A stretch of DNA of 15,971 bases from Synergistales bacterium (lineage in GTDB: Bacteria > Synergistota > Synergistia > Synergistales > Aminobacteriaceae): contig BNVG01000034.1 in NCBI GenBank assembly GCA_025997935.1, positions 1 to 15,971 of the forward strand, given 5' to 3'. Positions 14,558-15,971 of the stretch are shown one piece after another. Within the stretch, counting starts at the first letter, position 1. Each line of letters opens with the position of its first letter. The notes under the pieces are model-generated. The model ran no database searches. It saw nothing but the letters and a program-made list of their open reading frames with translations, and was not told the origin of the DNA. The translations under genes were made by a program, and so were the position numbers.

Positions 14558-15742
14558 TCATCTCGTGATAGTCCCCGTTCCGGGGCCGGAAATTATTCGG
14601 ATTCCGTCATGGAGCAGCGCGAAACCAATAGGAACCTCGCCGCCGTCTTGTATAGCGCCTAATCTCTCGAGGGTCGAATCGCCGTACATCTCCGCCCCGG
14701 TCGTCTGCTGCGTCCCTTGATAGGGATCGTTAAAGGAGCCGGAGCCGGTGAAGTCGGCGATGGAAAAGCCCGTCGCGTCAGCCACTCCCTTGCCTCCGCT
14801 GTAATCGAAAGTAGCCAGCGAGCCGCTTCCTTTCATAAACCCGTCCGCGATACTGCCGTCCCCCAAGTTTACGCTAAATCCGAAGTTTCCGGTGAGGAGA
14901 GAGGGGATACCGAGGCCTCCGCTCACCGTTCCTGTCGCGATAATAGGAACGGGGGGAATCTCGGGAACGGGAATCTGCATCGGGTGTTCCGTTATGTCGG
15001 TCATCAGCCCTGCGGCAAGCAAATCCAAACCGCCGCCGCCAGCGCCGCCGAGTCCGCCGCCAGCGCCGAGTCCGCCGCCCTCTTGCCCTCCCGCGAAGGT
15101 GTTATCCCCGCCCGGGGGAGTGGACAGAAGTAAGTTCTGTTCCTTATCCTCCGGCGTTATCGGGCCGATGACCGGCGTCCCTCCGGGTTCATCCACCACC
15201 GCCTTGTTGCCCTGGGGCACGTCCGCGCCGTTTACCGTCAAGTTGTTGTCGGAGTTGTTGTTGTACACCTCGGTGCTGTTTTCGTCGGTTATGACGGTCA
15301 GGTCAGTGCCTCGGATACCTACTGTCGCGAGCGGGGTGCTTATCTTGAAGCCGCCAGGGTTCGATTCCGTTATAGTGCCCGTGATGACGCGCATAATGCC
15401 GTTTCCGAGGTTTGCGCTGAAGCGTGAGCTCTTCCCCTCGTTAGCGAACTCGCTAAGCTCGCAGCTCGTGTTGGGGCCGAAGGTGAGAGAGCTGTCGTCG
15501 TCCAAGATAATCTGAACCTTGCCGTCCGCGCCCGTGACCAATGTGTCGCTCAAAAAAACCTCGTCCTTGACGGCGAGAGCGACGTTAGAGCCGCCCCGGA
15601 GCGCGCCTACTGAGCCGCTAACGCCGATAATCACGCCTATTTTTTCACCCCTCGCGACCGCGTATGAAGCGCCCGTCGAGAGCAAAGAGACAAGAACCAG
15701 AACCAGAAAAGAAATCGACAGCTTACCCCTTATCGCTTGCAT
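14558..15742 (-). CDS. Secreted FecR-domain protein with Gly-rich linker and beta-rich C-terminal domain
   Basis: This 394-residue exported protein has a signal peptide (cleavage near ASYA, residue 28) and no lipobox. The FecR domain (about 34-155) ends in the classic STPLATVGIRGTDLTV (135-150). It has no transmembrane anti-sigma part, so this is the stand-alone extracytoplasmic FecR type and not an iron-dicitrate sigma regulator. An Asn/Asp-rich stretch and a Gly-rich linker (211-240) lead to a C-terminal region (268-394) with GxG and alternating hydrophobic residues. That region contains TGAEMYG at 348-354 and could be a small beta-barrel like those of TbpB-type surface proteins; this is tentative. 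The ribosome binding site AGGGAGG lies 8 bases before the ATG, inside the end of the upstream gene, and the two reading frames overlap by 13 bp. The barrel gene follows 16 nt downstream. One cysteine is present, in SCELSEF. Confidence 0.88.
   Translation of the reverse strand: MQAIRGKLSISFLVLVLVSLLSTGASYAVARGEKIGVIIGVSGSVGALRGGSNVALAVKDEVFLSDTLVTGADGKVQIILDDDSSLTFGPNTSCELSEFANEGKSSRFSANLGNGIMRVITGTITESNPGGFKISTPLATVGIRGTDLTVITDENSTEVYNNNSDNNLTVNGADVPQGNKAVVDEPGGTPVIGPITPEDKEQNLLLSTPPGGDNTFAGGQEGGGLGAGGGLGGAGGGGLDLLAAGLMTDITEHPMQIPVPEIPPVPIIATGTVSGGLGIPSLLTGNFGFSVNLGDGSIADGFMKGSGSLATFDYSGGKGVADATGFSIADFTGSGSFNDPYQGTQQTTGAEMYGDSTLERLGAIQDGGEVPIGFALLHDGIRIISGPGTGTITR
15039..15077. repeat. Imperfect tandem duplication encoding the Gly-rich linker
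   Basis: A 21-base unit (15039-15059) is followed directly by an 18-base copy (15060-15077) that lacks one GCC triplet. On the minus strand both read as Gly/Ala/Leu codons of the FecR protein linker. The three-base difference keeps the frame, so linker length can vary by slippage without breaking the gene. Confidence 0.6.
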
Positions 15743-15971
15743 CTAAAGAACCTCCCTGTAGTCATCGCCAAAACAAACGCCCCAAATCCAAACCCTGCGT
15801 TGCACCCGCCTCCGCCTCCGCCTTCCGTGCCGGAGGGCGAGTCGCCGTTAGACGACGTGCTGGCTGGCCTGATGGCGTAGCTCGCGACCATCGTCAAGCT
15901 GTATTCGCCGCCTAAAGACGCGACAGCCCTTATCGTCGTATTAGCGGTTACGGGTATGGGGCCGGAGTATA
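15730..15971 (-). CDS. C-terminal end of a surface protein with a CHB_HEX_C-like repeat and Synerg-CTERM sorting signal (partial)
   Basis: The minus frame is open from the right edge to a TAA at 15730-15732, giving the last 79 complete codons. The first part, with YSGPIPVTANTTIRAVAS, matches the end of the short chitobiase/beta-hexosaminidase C-terminal-like repeat (CHB_HEX_C_1), common in bacterial surface proteins. A Ser/Thr/Pro linker and six glycines follow, then CNAGFG, a hydrophobic stretch (FGAFVLAM) and a basic tail (RFFRCKR). This is the layout of Synerg-CTERM, a C-terminal sorting signal known from Synergistota, with the GCNAG core encoded at 15793-15807. The protein is therefore probably exported, processed and attached to the cell surface. 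Its start and main domains lie outside the window. The stop falls inside the FecR gene (13-bp overlap), so it is the first visible gene of the five-gene operon. The tail is a little atypical, with TTG between the hydrophobic and basic parts. Confidence 0.8.
   Translation of the reverse strand, partial: YSGPIPVTANTTIRAVASLGGEYSLTMVASYAIRPASTSSNGDSPSGTEGGGGGGCNAGFGFGAFVLAMTTGRFFRCKR
15751..15757 (-). promoter_or_regulatory. Ribosome binding site of the FecR gene inside the upstream gene
   Basis: AGGGAGG on the minus strand sits 8 bases before the ATG at 15742 and within the last codons of the Synerg-CTERM gene, whose stop lies 10 bases inside the FecR gene. The overlap implies translational coupling. 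Confidence 0.75.

Noticed and set aside
14558..15742. FecR anti-sigma factor of an iron-uptake system
   Set aside because: There is no transmembrane helix after the signal peptide, no N-terminal anti-sigma part, and no ECF sigma factor or TonB-dependent receptor nearby.

Overview
The window most likely comes from a member of the Synergistota. The strongest sign is at the right edge. A minus-strand reading frame there ends in a glycine run, then the residues GCNAGFG, a short hydrophobic stretch and a basic tail, which matches the Synerg-CTERM surface-sorting signal as I know it from this phylum. The other content fits a GC-rich Gram-negative (diderm) organism: a TolC-type outer-membrane channel, a lytic transglycosylase, an outer-membrane beta-barrel protein and several secreted proteins.

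Left part (1-6.6 kb): a small partial gene runs off the left edge. It is divergent from a large hybrid sensor histidine kinase with two periplasmic solute-binding sensor domains. On the minus strand follow a secreted lytic transglycosylase and a TolC-family outer-membrane factor. The region in front of the TolC gene holds an inverted pair of 10-bp AT-rich repeats and the terminator of the next gene. That gene encodes a secreted His/Arg/Pro-rich protein, and after it comes a small secreted helical-repeat protein.

Middle (6.6-8.9 kb): on the plus strand, a small cysteine-rich thioredoxin-fold-like protein and a flavodoxin-fold oxidoreductase with a compact cysteine motif lie in tandem. A roughly 220-bp non-coding stretch follows. 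It holds an 18-bp perfect palindrome and two REPIN-like modules, each made of two hairpins in opposite orientation. Directly after the repeats comes mtnA (methionine salvage), whose 3' end overlaps the convergent cyclase gene by 9 bp.

Right part (8.9-16 kb): a tightly packed minus-strand operon of at least five genes is the most interesting part of the window. In order of transcription it encodes: (i) a surface protein with a chitobiase/hexosaminidase C-terminal-like repeat and a Synerg-CTERM signal; (ii) a secreted FecR-domain protein with a Gly-rich linker and a beta-rich C-terminal domain; (iii) a TPR plus C-terminal outer-membrane beta-barrel protein resembling Slam/DUF560 (type XI secretion) proteins; (iv) a cytoplasmic fusion of metallo-beta-lactamase fold, GAF and HD-GYP; and (v) a CHASE2 transmembrane class III adenylate cyclase. 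The junctions are a 13-bp overlap, a 16-nt gap, a 0-nt gap and a 3-nt gap, so co-expression is very likely. My hypothesis is that the operon couples an outer-membrane export or display module (i-iii) to a two-nucleotide second-messenger circuit (iv-v): cAMP synthesis plus c-di-GMP, and possibly cyclic-nucleotide, breakdown. The operon promoter lies beyond the right edge.
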